A stretch of DNA of 64,000 nucleotides from Shimia sp. (GCF_022448905.1 NZ_JAKVCW010000001.1:1-64000), one strand, 5' to 3'; positions 7,891-17,468 are shown, numbered from the stretch's first letter. Notes: generated by a model not told the origin, from the sequence alone. Program-made: numbers and translations.

Positions 7891-7996
7891 GGGCGCAGAA
7901 GGGCGGGATTCGCCGGCGAGGTCTAGGTCAAAAACGACCTCCACGGGAAAAGCCGTTGAATTGATTGCGTTTAAAGATGTTGACGGAAGAGATACA

Positions 7997-8380
7997 ATGC
8001 ATAACCATCGAGTTATGAAACTAATTGGTTATGAAAGCCCTGAGTTGAACGCGGTTTTTGCTGCATTGGCTGACCCGACCCGCCGCGCGATTTTGGCGCG
8101 GCTGTGTGAGGGCGAGGCCAATGTGCGCGACCTGGCGGAACCGTTTGAGATGAGCCAACCAGCGGTGTCTAAACATTTGAAGGTGTTGGAGGCCTCGGGG
8201 CTGATTGAGCGCGGGCAGGTGGGACAAAGCCGCCCGGCCTATTTGAAGGCGGCGCCGATGAAAGAGGCGGTGGATTGGATGGAGCAATTCAGCCGTTTCT
8301 GGTCCGGCAGTTTTGATCAGTTGGACGCGCTTCTTGAGACCATAAAATCTAGCGAAAAGGACGATTTGAAAGATGAGTGA
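7997..8380 (+). CDS. ArsR-family regulator of the AHSA1-linked type
   Basis: A 127-residue winged-helix protein: FAALADPTRRAILARLCEGEANVRDLAEPF, then MSQPAVSKHLKVLEASGLIERGQVGQSRP. This is the canonical pattern of ArsR proteins encoded next to AHSA1/SRPBCC proteins. The start at 7997 has GGAAGAG 5-11 bases upstream. An ATG at 8015 and a TTG at 8045 are alternatives, because family members usually begin only a few residues before LNAVFAALADP. The stop overlaps the next gene by 8 bp. An ATAACCA/TGGTTAT repeat in the first codons suggests autoregulation. Confidence 0.88.
   Translation: MHNHRVMKLIGYESPELNAVFAALADPTRRAILARLCEGEANVRDLAEPFEMSQPAVSKHLKVLEASGLIERGQVGQSRPAYLKAAPMKEAVDWMEQFSRFWSGSFDQLDALLETIKSSEKDDLKDE
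8001..8032. promoter_or_regulatory. ATAACCA / TGGTTAT inverted repeat at the ArsR start
   Basis: ATAACCA (8001-8007) and TGGTTAT (8026-8032) are exact inverted copies 25 bp apart centre to centre, with a third half-site GTTAT at 8012-8016. They lie across the first codons of the regulator gene. AT-rich palindromes of this kind are expected of an ArsR operator. If this is the operator, either the protein is repressed inside its coding start or the true start is downstream, with TTG at 8045 as a candidate. Confidence 0.5.
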
Positions 8381-8852
8381 TTTGCCGATCTATATGTACA
8401 AGCGCACGTTTGAAGGCACGTTGGGCCAGATTTGGCAGGCGTTTAGTGACCCTAAGCTGCTGTCGGTCTGGTATGGGCCGGGGGTGGAGACGGTGATCCA
8501 CGAGTTTGACCTGCGTCCCGGCGGGCGGTGGCTCAATGAGATGCGCATGGGCGAAAAATCGGACTATAGTCGCATGGACTTTCAAGAAGTGGCTGAGGGC
8601 GACAAGATTGTCTGGTTGCATCACAGCACCGATGAGAACTGGGAACAGGCGCCCAATCCGATGATGCCAAACTGGCCGCAGAAGCTTTTGACCACGGTGA
8701 CGTTCAGCGAGCAGAACGGGCGTGGTCAGGTGAAGCTCGAGCAGGTGCCAGTGGATGCGACGGAAGACGAGATTGCCTGTTTTGCGCAGATGATGGGCAA
8801 TATGGACAGCGGCTGGGGCAAGGGCTTCGATTTGCTGCAAACCCTGCTGTAA
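8373..8852 (+). CDS. SRPBCC / AHSA1 domain protein
   Basis: A 159-residue protein of the Aha1-C/START-like fold: KRTFEGTLGQIWQAFSDPKLLSVWYGP at the N-terminus, FDLRPGGRWLNEM in the middle and the helix ENGWGKGFDLLQTLL-like end (GWGKGFDLLQ). Family members bind hydrophobic ligands in a helix-grip cavity. The gene overlaps the ArsR gene by 8 bp, a standard two-gene cassette in which the regulator controls its ligand-binding partner. The ligand is unknown. Confidence 0.87.
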   Translation: MSDLPIYMYKRTFEGTLGQIWQAFSDPKLLSVWYGPGVETVIHEFDLRPGGRWLNEMRMGEKSDYSRMDFQEVAEGDKIVWLHHSTDENWEQAPNPMMPNWPQKLLTTVTFSEQNGRGQVKLEQVPVDATEDEIACFAQMMGNMDSGWGKGFDLLQTLL

Positions 8853-8952
8853 CGCGCCAAAACGCTATTTTCTTTGCCAAAAACGCCTGTCTCGGCTTAC
8901 GCTGGGGCAGGCGTTGCGGTGTTTTTGGACTGTTTTGCGCAAAGGGGATGAC

Positions 8953-10707
8953 ATGAAATATGCGGTAGTTGCGGCTTGTCTTGCAGGCTGTATGAGCGGC
9001 GCGGGGATGGCGCTTGCGGAGGATGCGGGGGCGTTCTGGCAGCCTGCGCGGGAGAAATTCAACCAGCTGTCGGATGAGGCCTGTGACGGCAACGGGCGGG
9101 CGTTTCGGGAGTTGATGCAGGCGGCCATTATGGAAGAACACCCGGTGGCGCAAAATGATCTGGCCTGGGTGTTTGCCACGGAGCGGTGTCAGTTTTTTGC
9201 CGATGACATCGAAGCGGTGGCAGACCTGCAAAAGCAGGCGGCGGATGCAGGCTATCCGGTGGCGCAGAACAACATAGGCGTGAAGCTGATGCAGGGGCAG
9301 GGCATCGCCAAAAACGTTGATCTGGCGATTGATTATTTTGAGGCCGCGATGCGCGCGGGCTATGGCGAGGCGGCGGCGCAGTTGGGCATTTACTTTGCCG
9401 AAGGTGTGCATGTGGAGCGCAATATCGCGCGGGCGGATCAGCTTTGGGAGGAGGCGCAGTTCCTTGAGGCGGATCAGGACATGCTCGACCGGCTGGGGGA
9501 TGCGCTCAATGCCGCCGCGCCTGCGCCGCAATTGGTGAAGATCTCGGACGGCTGGGTCTATCGCGATGGTGAGGCGGGTTGGAACCTGGTGCAGAACGGC
9601 GCCCTCGTGGCCACTGTTCTGGTTGGTTACGATCGAGAGTTTCAGGAATATTACTACGGGTTTTACCGGGTGTCAGACGATCCGATGATCCATCTTATGG
9701 GGGCGTCGGTGGAACATGCCGGTGGGCGACAGACCGAACTCGATATGAATGGCTGTGGCGGGCAGAGTTGTCTGACGGACTATGGCGACAGCGCGCAGGT
9801 GCGGATTCCGATTACCGCGCGCAATCAAGCGCCAATGCTGGAGGCGTTTAAGTCCAGCAATACGGTGAAATTCCGCTATCAGACCCAGGCCAGCTACGCG
9901 CAGGATCAGTTCAAAACCATGACGATGGGTCTGAAAGGCTCCCGCAAGGCGATTGAGGCGTTGGAGCGAGAGGCGGCTTTGTCGCGGCCCTCATCGGTGC
10001 CAGCGACACCAGCCCCCCAAACTTCTATGCCACAGTCCGCACCAACAGCGCAGGCGGCAGTGGCGGAGCCGAGCTATACTGGCGGCACGTCCTACTATCA
10101 TGAGGATACGAAAGACGGAGATATCTTCTGTGCGGCGGAGGATCGGGCGGACTTCAGTCCGGGGTTCTACAAAGAGCTGACCCAACGCCAGCAGGACAGT
10201 TGGTTAAACCCCATGGGAGGGCAGTTGAAACCGGCGGCCTCGGAGTATTTGCGGACGGCGACCACCTTGTGGCAGAGCGGGTTGCACGCAAGCAGCAATG
10301 GAAATCTGGTGTTTTACAAAAACGGCGCCGTGAAGGAACTGCAACACACGGCGCGCGATGGCGTGTTTGACATTTATGAGGTGATGGCGGGCAGTTGGCA
10401 GCAGGAGGACGGGCGCGGGATTGTGATGCGCCTGAAATCCAAATGGAACTATTGGGGCATGGGGCATCGCTACTTCGAATGCACCGGTGGCTCCGTGGCG
10501 CGTACCCGTGTCTATGGATATCGCGACGGCAATTCCAAGGCCAATTGGCGCAGCTGCAGCATACAGTTCAACTGTGTGCATTGGAGCGACAAACATCCGG
10601 AGAAACAGCCCGGGGACTATTATGGCTCACTGATTGAATGGGCCCCCGGCGACGTTGCCCCAAAACAACTGAAGTGGAGTCAGCTGCAACTCAAAGGGCG
10701 GAACTAG
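8953..10707 (+). CDS. Secreted Sel1-repeat protein
   Basis: The start at 8953 (MKYAVVAACLAGCMSGAGMALAED) follows AAAGGGGATGAC and gives a clear signal peptide with cleavage near AALA|ED; the upstream ATG at 8914 is not used in this view. The 584-residue product has Sel1-type repeats between about residues 55 and 160 (EEHPVAQNDLAWVFA, AGYPVAQNNIGVKLMQGQGIAKNVDLAIDYFEAAMRAGYGEAAAQLG style units). A long middle region and a proline/alanine-rich linker near 350 follow. The C-terminal domain is rich in Trp and Tyr and has four cysteines (CSIQFNCVHW). It is probably periplasmic. The role is unknown; Sel1 repeats mediate protein contacts. Confidence 0.8.
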   Translation: MKYAVVAACLAGCMSGAGMALAEDAGAFWQPAREKFNQLSDEACDGNGRAFRELMQAAIMEEHPVAQNDLAWVFATERCQFFADDIEAVADLQKQAADAGYPVAQNNIGVKLMQGQGIAKNVDLAIDYFEAAMRAGYGEAAAQLGIYFAEGVHVERNIARADQLWEEAQFLEADQDMLDRLGDALNAAAPAPQLVKISDGWVYRDGEAGWNLVQNGALVATVLVGYDREFQEYYYGFYRVSDDPMIHLMGASVEHAGGRQTELDMNGCGGQSCLTDYGDSAQVRIPITARNQAPMLEAFKSSNTVKFRYQTQASYAQDQFKTMTMGLKGSRKAIEALEREAALSRPSSVPATPAPQTSMPQSAPTAQAAVAEPSYTGGTSYYHEDTKDGDIFCAAEDRADFSPGFYKELTQRQQDSWLNPMGGQLKPAASEYLRTATTLWQSGLHASSNGNLVFYKNGAVKELQHTARDGVFDIYEVMAGSWQQEDGRGIVMRLKSKWNYWGMGHRYFECTGGSVARTRVYGYRDGNSKANWRSCSIQFNCVHWSDKHPEKQPGDYYGSLIEWAPGDVAPKQLKWSQLQLKGRN

Positions 10708-10780
10708 CGCGGCCCTTTCCGGCTTCTCATTCCCCCAATATCCCTGCCGGAGGCTCCCGAAGGTGCCACTGGCGCGGCGA

Positions 10781-11230
10781 TCAGCGTTTGGCCGCGCGCA
10801 GCTCGCGTTCGAGCGCATCCAAAAAACGGGACCGGTCGGCTTTGGTGAAGCCTTTGCCGCCGCCTTGGCGGAAAGGATCGGCGGCACGCAGGTCGGCCAT
10901 GAGGTCGCGGGTGGCGAGCACGTTGCCGATGTTCGCCGCTGTCAGCGCCTCGCCGTTGTGTTTGAGCACGCGCGCGCCGCTTTCCACACATTTGGCTGCC
11001 AGAGGGATGTCGCCGGTGATGACCACGTCGCCTGTCTTGGCGCGGTCGGCGATCCACATGTCAGCCACATCGGGGCCTTCGGGCACAATCACGTTTTCCA
11101 CCAGCGGGTTTTGCGACGGGCGCAAGCCGCCGTTGGAGACCACGTAGATTTTCACTTTGTGGCGGGTGCCGACGCGCTCGACTTCGGCTTTCACCGGGCA
11201 GGCATCGGCATCCACGTAGATGGCTGTCAT
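10781..11230 (-). CDS. YaiI/YqxD family protein (DUF188)
   Basis: A 149-residue protein with the family's start [14 protein letters not shown] and the block [13 protein letters not shown]...[32 protein letters not shown]. The several conserved Asp residues resemble a PIN-like nuclease fold. The C-terminal [25 protein letters not shown] is also typical. Function is not established in the family. It lies 16 bp behind fghA in the same direction, so co-transcription is likely. Confidence 0.9.
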   Translation of the reverse strand: MTAIYVDADACPVKAEVERVGTRHKVKIYVVSNGGLRPSQNPLVENVIVPEGPDVADMWIADRAKTGDVVITGDIPLAAKCVESGARVLKHNGEALTAANIGNVLATRDLMADLRAADPFRQGGGKGFTKADRSRFLDALERELRAAKR

Positions 11231-11245
11231 AGGTAGAGGTCTCTC

Positions 11246-12079
11246 TTAGTCCGCATAGAGCGCTTCGGCATGGAAGGCGATGTGCTCTTCCATGAAGGTA
11301 GAGACAAAGAAGTAGCTGTGGTCATAGCCTTTTTGCAGGCGCAGGGTGGCTTCCTGACGGCGGGCATTGGCGGCTTCGGCCAGCGCTTCGGGGCGCAGCA
11401 GGTCGATGAATTGGTCGCTGGTGCCGGCATCGACCAGCACAGGGCCGTCAAAGCCGTTTTCTTTCATCAAGAGCGTGGCGTCATGCGCGGCCCAGGTGGC
11501 TTCGTCATTGCCGAGATAGGCGGTGAGCTGTTTGCGACCCCAGTCCGACGCGGTGGGGTTGGCGATCGGGGCAAAGGCTGACACGGAGCGGAAGCGACCG
11601 GGCAGGGACATGGCCATGGTCAGCGCGCCGTGGCCGCCCATGGAGTGGCCCATAATTGATTGGCGGCTCAGGTCGACGGAGAAGTTTTCCTGCAGCATCG
11701 AGGGCAGGTCTTCGGTGATGTAATCCCACATGTTGTAATGCGGCGTCCACGGGCTCTGGGTGGCGTTGACGTAGAAACCTGCGCCTTTGCCAAGGTCGTA
11801 GGCCGGATCATCGGCCACATCATCGCCCCGAGGCGAGGTGTCCGGGAAGACCAGCGCCACGCCTTGTTCGGCGGCCCATTGCTGTGCACCGGCTTTGGTC
11901 ATGGCGTTTTCATGGGTGCAGGTCAGCCCGGACAGATACCAGATCACTGGCACGGGGCCGGTTTGGGCTTCCTCTGGCAGGAACAGACCAAAGGTCATCT
12001 CACAGCGGGTGCTGTGCGAATTGTGGCTGTACACGCCTTGGGTGCCGCCAAAGGCGCGGTTTTCTGAGATGATCTCCAT
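11246..12079 (-). CDS. fghA: S-formylglutathione hydrolase
   Basis: The start at 12079 (MEIISENRAFGG) has AGGAGG 7 bases upstream; an ATG at 12097 is less likely. The 277-residue esterase-D-like enzyme has the nucleophile Ser146 in GHSMGGHGAL, an acid in VDAGTSDQF and the histidine in GYDHSYFF. It hydrolyses S-formylglutathione to formate and glutathione, the second step of glutathione-dependent formaldehyde removal. The first-step gene adhC lies at 20028-21164 rather than next to it. yaiI follows and an AEC transporter gene precedes it on the same strand. Confidence 0.95.
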   Translation of the reverse strand: MEIISENRAFGGTQGVYSHNSHSTRCEMTFGLFLPEEAQTGPVPVIWYLSGLTCTHENAMTKAGAQQWAAEQGVALVFPDTSPRGDDVADDPAYDLGKGAGFYVNATQSPWTPHYNMWDYITEDLPSMLQENFSVDLSRQSIMGHSMGGHGALTMAMSLPGRFRSVSAFAPIANPTASDWGRKQLTAYLGNDEATWAAHDATLLMKENGFDGPVLVDAGTSDQFIDLLRPEALAEAANARRQEATLRLQKGYDHSYFFVSTFMEEHIAFHAEALYAD

Positions 12080-12118
12080 GGGAAGGCCTCCTGCCAAAAA
12101 GGGTCGGCGTTCACGATG

Positions 12119-13048
12119 TCAGAGTTGGGAGACCCATGCAATCACAACGCTGACTGTGGCGATGGATATGACTGTGGAGAACAGGATTGCAGCAGAAGCG
12201 CGATGGGGCGCGACGCCATAGTGTTGCGCCAACATGTAGACGTTTCCGGCCACGGGGAGCGCGGCGGCGGCGATCACCACGGAGGCCGAATAGGTGTCGA
12301 TCGGCAGGAGCCACAACACGGCGACGGCAACAAACAGCGGGTGCAGGATCAGTTTGGCAAAGGTGAGCCAGAGCGCGACTTCGACCCGCTCGGCGGATTT
12401 GCCTGCCAGTGAGGCGCCGATGGCAAACAGCGCGCCGGGGGTGGCCGCGCCGCCCAGGATGGCGAGAAATTCGTTCATCGGGTCTGGGATCGGGATTTCC
12501 AGCGCAGACCAGACAAAGCCCAGCGAGATGGCGACAATCATCGGGTTGCGCAGCAGGCCGAGGGTGACGGTTTTGAGCACGCCGATGTGCATACGCCCGT
12601 CGCGGCTGCCGGTGATCAGGATCACAATCAGGCTGGAGAAGACAATCAGATCCACCGCCAGCACCATCATCACGGGGCCAATGGCCTCCGCCCCCATCAA
12701 GAGGGTCAGCATGGGCACGCCGAGGAAGCCGACGTTGCCAATGGTGGCGCATTGGGCCTCGACGGCGGCAGTGGCGATATCCTGTTTACGCAGCATGGCC
12801 ACAAGCGTGGCGAGGCCGTAGATGGCGAGGCAGCCCACCAGATAGCCGCCAATCAGGCGCCAGTTGAGCACCTCGGCGAGGCTGAGATTGGCGGAAAACC
12901 GGAAAAGCATCGCCGAGAGGGCGAAGTAGAAGACAAACTTGGTGAGGTAGGCTGTGGCTTCCGCAGAAAAGAAGCGGGTGCGCCCGGCCCAGTAGCCCAG
13001 GCCGATGATTGCAAAAAACGGTAGCGTTTTCAGAAAGATTGCCAACAT
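12119..13048 (-). CDS. AEC-family transporter (auxin efflux carrier type)
   Basis: A 309-residue membrane protein with ten hydrophobic segments. It shows the family's pattern FFAIIGLGYWAGRTRFFSAEATAYLTKFVFYFALSAMLF near the N-terminus, NVGFLGVPMLTLLMG near residue 100 and a five-plus-five helix arrangement with a polar loop in between. AEC proteins export or take up organic acids such as malonate or malate in bacteria. It is the first gene of a probable operon with fghA and yaiI (39 bp before fghA). The substrate is not readable. Confidence 0.87.
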   Translation of the reverse strand: MLAIFLKTLPFFAIIGLGYWAGRTRFFSAEATAYLTKFVFYFALSAMLFRFSANLSLAEVLNWRLIGGYLVGCLAIYGLATLVAMLRKQDIATAAVEAQCATIGNVGFLGVPMLTLLMGAEAIGPVMMVLAVDLIVFSSLIVILITGSRDGRMHIGVLKTVTLGLLRNPMIVAISLGFVWSALEIPIPDPMNEFLAILGGAATPGALFAIGASLAGKSAERVEVALWLTFAKLILHPLFVAVAVLWLLPIDTYSASVVIAAAALPVAGNVYMLAQHYGVAPHRASAAILFSTVISIATVSVVIAWVSQL

Positions 13049-13270
13049 GCGTCAGCCTTAGCAGGTTTGTGGGGCTTGGCAAATGGAGGAGTAAGTGCCG
13101 CTTCTAGTCGAGGTGGAAATGCGTCTCGATGGGGGATGTGCACAAGCACCCAAACGGTGTTCTTAGACCTTTCAGATTTGTGAGGAGCAAGTGCTTGCCG
13201 GGACGGAAGCGCGCGGTGTATTGTCCCCGTTACACTCACCGGGAGGCCGGATAACGCCTATGAGAGATAT

Positions 13271-13894
13271 ATGACTGACACCGTGGCCATCCTGAAAAAG
13301 GGTCGCAAATTTGCACAGGTGGTGGACAGCGCGCGGGCGTTGTTCATGTCGCACGGCTTTGAAAGCGTGAGCATGGATGTGATCGCGCAGAATGCCGGGG
13401 TCTCTAAGGCGACGTTGTACAACTATTTCCCGGACAAGCGGATGCTGTTTGCCGAAGTGGCAAGGCGGGAGTGCATTTTGCAGGCAGAGGGGCTTGAAGC
13501 GCAGGTGGATCTGGCGCGGCCCGTTCCAGAGGTGCTGGGCATTGTCGGGCGCGGTTTGATGGCGATCATCCTGTCGGACTTCGGGCGCAATATGTTTCGG
13601 GTTTGCGTGGCCGAAGGCGAGCGGTTTCCCGACATTGGGCGGCAGTTTTATGAGACCGGGCCGGGGATTTTGAAAACCCGCCTGATCGAGTTCTTCTACA
13701 TGGCCGAGGAGCGCGGTGAGCTGGAAGTGGATGACTTTGCGTTGGCGGCGGATCAGTTTGCCGAGCTGTGCAAAGCGGGACTGTTCTTGCGGCAAGTGAC
13801 CGGCGTGCAGACCAAATTTGCCCAGGAAGAAATCGACTATGTGGTGGATGGCGCGGTGGCGACCTTCATGGCGCGCTACGGCGCACGGGTCTGA
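13271..13894 (+). CDS. TetR/AcrR-family regulator with AefR-like C-terminus
   Basis: A 207-residue protein. The TetR HTH covers about residues 15-62 (ARALFMSHGFESVSMDVIAQNAGVSKATLYNYFPDKRMLFAEV). The C-terminal part (VLGIVGRGLMAIILSDFGRNMFRVCVAEGERFPDIGRQFYETGP) follows the AefR-like ligand-binding domain that is often linked to RND efflux systems. No efflux genes are adjacent. The genes on either side are an AEC transporter (divergent) and the DUF3604 gene (downstream, same strand, 152 bp away), so the target is uncertain. Confidence 0.87.
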   Translation: MTDTVAILKKGRKFAQVVDSARALFMSHGFESVSMDVIAQNAGVSKATLYNYFPDKRMLFAEVARRECILQAEGLEAQVDLARPVPEVLGIVGRGLMAIILSDFGRNMFRVCVAEGERFPDIGRQFYETGPGILKTRLIEFFYMAEERGELEVDDFALAADQFAELCKAGLFLRQVTGVQTKFAQEEIDYVVDGAVATFMARYGARV

Positions 13895-14046
13895 AATGTC
13901 ACGGCGGCAAACGTAGAGATCTGCGAAATTTGACGGACCGAGGCCAATCTATGGTAGGCTTTGTGTAATTGACTTGCGCGTTTGGCGTGAATTTTGGCCC
14001 GGCGCGCTCCCAATAGCTTTGTTTAAACTGTTGCCGGGAGGGTGCC

Positions 14047-15975
14047 ATGCATAAGGCCCAATGGAAGTTTCACTTGATTTTGAAGTCACTTATGGGGACC
14101 GCTACGGCGTCTTCGCTTGCGCTGGGCACTGCGGCGGTGGCGCAGGAGTTCAACACGGAACAATCCGATACTGAAGTGGTGCTGGCGCCGGATGGGTTTT
14201 CGCCCTACGCCGGACGCAACTTCCCACAGGTGCCTTTGTGGGGCGACAGCCATTTGCACACGATGGTCTCGGTTGATGCCGGGACGATGACGCGGTTGTC
14301 CCAGGAAGATGCGTTTCGATTTGCCCGAGGGGAAGAGGTGACCACCACCCATGGGCTACGGGCAAAGCTGTCCCGTCCGCTGGATTGGCTGGTGGTGTCC
14401 GATCATGCGGAAATGTATGGGTTGATGCCCCAGCTTTTGGGGGGAGATGCGCAGATCTTGTCCTCGCCCATCGGTAAAGAATGGTACGAAAATCTCACCG
14501 CGGGTGATCCGCAAATTGCGTTTGAAACTGCGATGGAGATTGTCGCCTCGCTGTCCGGGGATGTGCCGCCAATTGATAACCCCAAGGCGGTGAAACATGC
14601 TTGGGAGAATTACACGGCGCTGGCGGATCAGTTTAACGAGCCGGGCGTGTTCTCCGCGATCATCGGGTATGAGTACACCACTGAAGGGGCCAACAACCTG
14701 CACCGCAATGTGCTGTTCCGCGATGACAGCGTGCGGGCCAATCAGACGCGGCCCTTCTCGCAATTTGACAGTAAGAACCCCGAAGACCTCTGGGCCTATT
14801 TGGCAGAATATGAGGCACGCACGGGTGGTGAGGTGTTGGCGATTGCGCACAATGGCAACCTGTCCAATGGGCGCATGTTCTCGATGAACGCCTGGGACGG
14901 ATCTGACTTGACCAAAGAGATTGCCGAGATGCGGGCACGGTTTGAACCTATTTATGAACCAACGCAGATCAAAGGTGATGGGGAGGCGCATCCGTTCCTG
15001 AGCCCGGATGATGAGTTTGCAGACTTTGACACCTGGGACGCATCCAACCTGAATGGCACGGAGCTCAAGACACCGGACATGCTGGCGGGGGAATATGCGC
15101 GGGAGGCGCTCAAGCGAGGTTTGAAGATCGAGCAAGAGTTGGGCGTAAACCCGTTTAAGTTTGGCATGGTGGGGGCGACGGATGCCCATACCGGGATGGC
15201 AACGGCGCAAGAGGACAACTTCTTTGGCAAGCATTCCGGGGTGGAGCCGGAGCCGCAGCGCTGGAAACATGTGGTGATAGAGGCGCCGGACCCAGATCTG
15301 TCGATTTATGGCTGGAAGCAGGCTGCTGGCGGGCTTGGTGCGGTCTGGGCCAAGGAAAACACCCGCGCGGCGATCTTTGACGCGATGATGCGCAAGGAGA
15401 CTTACGCCACCACCGGGTCACGCATGTTGGTGCGCTTCTTTGGCGGGTATGAGTTTACCGAGGCAGATGCGCAAAGCCGGCTGCCTGCAGATGCGGGATA
15501 CGCCAAGGGGGTGCCCATGGGCGGAAACCTGGCCGTTTCTGAGGATGGCGCTGCGCCCACCTTCCTGGTGGCTGCATTGAAAGACCCGCTGTCGGGCAAT
15601 CTGGACCGCATACAGATTGTGAAAGGCTGGCTGGATGCAGAGGGTGAGACGCAGGAGAAGGTCTATAATGTCGTCTGGGCCGGAGACCGTGCGTTGGATG
15701 GTGACGGCAAGTTGCCGGATGTGGGCAATACCGTGGATGTGGCCAATGCGACTTGGACCAACACCATTGGGGCGGCGGAGCTGATTGGCACCTGGCAGGA
15801 CCCAGATTTTGAGGCCAACCAGTCTGCGTTTTATTATGTGCGGGTGATTGAGATCCCCACCCCGCGCTGGACCGCCTATGAGGCCAAGCGCTTTGGGGTG
15901 GAGATGGATGCGGCGGTGCCCATGATCACCACCGAGCGGGCCTATACCTCGCCGATCTGGTACACGCCGGGGTGA
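14047..15975 (+). CDS. Exported DUF3604 protein
   Basis: A 642-residue protein with an N-terminal signal (hydrophobic segment about 9-31, ending in AAVAQEF). A PHP-like metal-site pattern follows: GDSHLHT at 66-72 and VVSDHAEMYG near 117-125, then GYEYT, HRNVLFRD and VGATDAHTGMATAQEDNFFGK near 380-400. These are the standard landmarks of DUF3604. The full-length family is found in many marine bacteria and is suspected to be a metal-dependent hydrolase, but its substrate is not known. It converges on the multicopper oxidase gene with 17 bp between stops. Confidence 0.88.
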   Translation: MHKAQWKFHLILKSLMGTATASSLALGTAAVAQEFNTEQSDTEVVLAPDGFSPYAGRNFPQVPLWGDSHLHTMVSVDAGTMTRLSQEDAFRFARGEEVTTTHGLRAKLSRPLDWLVVSDHAEMYGLMPQLLGGDAQILSSPIGKEWYENLTAGDPQIAFETAMEIVASLSGDVPPIDNPKAVKHAWENYTALADQFNEPGVFSAIIGYEYTTEGANNLHRNVLFRDDSVRANQTRPFSQFDSKNPEDLWAYLAEYEARTGGEVLAIAHNGNLSNGRMFSMNAWDGSDLTKEIAEMRARFEPIYEPTQIKGDGEAHPFLSPDDEFADFDTWDASNLNGTELKTPDMLAGEYAREALKRGLKIEQELGVNPFKFGMVGATDAHTGMATAQEDNFFGKHSGVEPEPQRWKHVVIEAPDPDLSIYGWKQAAGGLGAVWAKENTRAAIFDAMMRKETYATTGSRMLVRFFGGYEFTEADAQSRLPADAGYAKGVPMGGNLAVSEDGAAPTFLVAALKDPLSGNLDRIQIVKGWLDAEGETQEKVYNVVWAGDRALDGDGKLPDVGNTVDVANATWTNTIGAAELIGTWQDPDFEANQSAFYYVRVIEIPTPRWTAYEAKRFGVEMDAAVPMITTERAYTSPIWYTPG

Positions 15976-15992
15976 TCTGGAAAACGCGTGGG

Positions 15993-17468
15993 TTATGTCA
16001 CGGTGAACTGGCCCATCATGCCGCAATCCTCATGTTCGAGAATGTGGCAATGGTACATGTAGGGCGCGTCTTCCGGGGCTTCGTAGTCAAATTTGACAAG
16101 CACTTCGGAGGCGCCGTTTTCGACGTGCACCATGTCTTTCCATCCGGCGGCATAAGCCGGGGGCGGGGCGTCGTTTTGCGTTAGGATGCGGAATGAGCAG
16201 CCGTGGATGTGGAATGGGTGCAGTTGGTCGTCTACGGTGATGCGCCAGATTTCTGTGTCGCCCTTGCGCACAGTTTCGTCGATGCGGTCCATGTTCATTG
16301 GCTGGCCGTTGATCGCCATTGCGCCGCCGCCGCAGACATTGCCCCAGTTGGCGGCCAAGGCAGCGAGGTCGGCACCGGTGGCCATTTCCAAGGAGAAGTC
16401 GCGTGTGACGGAGGCTTGGCTGCGGTCTGGCGGGGCCAGATTGGCAAGCTGATCGGGCAAGGCACCGTCAAATCCCTTGTCCGAGGTGCGCGTCAGGGTG
16501 AGGGCGGTTGCGGTGGTGTTTCCGCCGCCAAACAGCCCGCCGAGGAAATTGAACAGGCCTTCCTCGGGTTCCAGGCCAACCATCAGGCTGTTACTCTCTG
16601 CAGTGCGCAGGTCGACGAGCACCTCATAGCGTTCCCCAGGGGACATAAGGATGCTGTCAGTCTCCACAGTGCGCGCCAGAAAGCCGCCGTCGGAGGCGAT
16701 GACACGCATGGGGCCGGTTTGCATCGAGAGCGTGAGGAATTGGGCGTTGCAAGCGTTGAGGATGCGCAGGCGCACGAGGCCGGTGGGCACGTTTTGAGCA
16801 ACGGGGGCGATGGTGCCGTTGACCACCAAGGTGTCGCCAATAAAACCGTCCTCAAAGACCGCGCCGTTGACGTCGTAGGTGAGCGTGCCATCAGCGGCGA
16901 ACATCTTGTCCTGAAGCACCAAGGTGAAGTCATCCACGCCATAGGTTTTGGGCAGATCCGCGGCGAGGCTGGCGTCATCTTCGACCAGCATCACGCCTGC
17001 GAGGCCTTTGTAGGTTTGTTGCGCGGTCTTGCCGTGGGTGTGGGAATGAAACCAGTTCATCGACGCGTGTTGGACAATGGGCACGTCCGGCGCCCAAGTG
17101 TCGCCCGGCGCGATTTCCTGATGAGGTCCGCCATCCACGTCGCCGGGAATGTGCAGGCCGTGCCAGTGCAATGTGGTGACATCGTGCAGTCTGTTTTGCA
17201 CGTCAAACGGTAGGGTTTGACCCTGTTTCACCCGCAGGACTGGGCCAAGGTAGCTGTTGTTGATGCCGTAGGTGGCGCTCGCTGCCGCATTGCCAAAATC
17301 ATGGGTGGCCGCAGCCAGTGTCAGCGGAAGGCGGCCTTCTATGCCGGTGGTGAGGTCGGTCATGGGGATCAATGGGAGTGGACGCAGGGAGGATTGTGCG
17401 AAGCTTGTTCCAGCACTTGCCAGCAAGGCGGTTGCCCCGGACGTTTTGAGAAAGTCGCGGCGGTTCAT
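15993..17468 (-). CDS. Tat-exported multicopper oxidase
   Basis: The start at 17468 (MNRRDFLKTSG, with GGAGAG upstream) gives a twin-arginine signal. The 491-residue product has all four copper-binding blocks: HWHGLHIPGD (101-110), WFHSHTHGK (139-147), HPFHIHGCSF (417-426) and HCHILEHEDCGMM (473-485), with Met485 as probable type-1 axial ligand. The resemblance is to CueO/SufI-like periplasmic oxidases that oxidise Cu(I), phenols or metals. No methionine-rich insert is seen, which argues against a strict CueO. It is divergent from a MarR gene with paired operators in between and converges on DUF3604. Confidence 0.92.
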   Translation of the reverse strand: MNRRDFLKTSGATALLASAGTSFAQSSLRPLPLIPMTDLTTGIEGRLPLTLAAATHDFGNAAASATYGINNSYLGPVLRVKQGQTLPFDVQNRLHDVTTLHWHGLHIPGDVDGGPHQEIAPGDTWAPDVPIVQHASMNWFHSHTHGKTAQQTYKGLAGVMLVEDDASLAADLPKTYGVDDFTLVLQDKMFAADGTLTYDVNGAVFEDGFIGDTLVVNGTIAPVAQNVPTGLVRLRILNACNAQFLTLSMQTGPMRVIASDGGFLARTVETDSILMSPGERYEVLVDLRTAESNSLMVGLEPEEGLFNFLGGLFGGGNTTATALTLTRTSDKGFDGALPDQLANLAPPDRSQASVTRDFSLEMATGADLAALAANWGNVCGGGAMAINGQPMNMDRIDETVRKGDTEIWRITVDDQLHPFHIHGCSFRILTQNDAPPPAYAAGWKDMVHVENGASEVLVKFDYEAPEDAPYMYHCHILEHEDCGMMGQFTVT

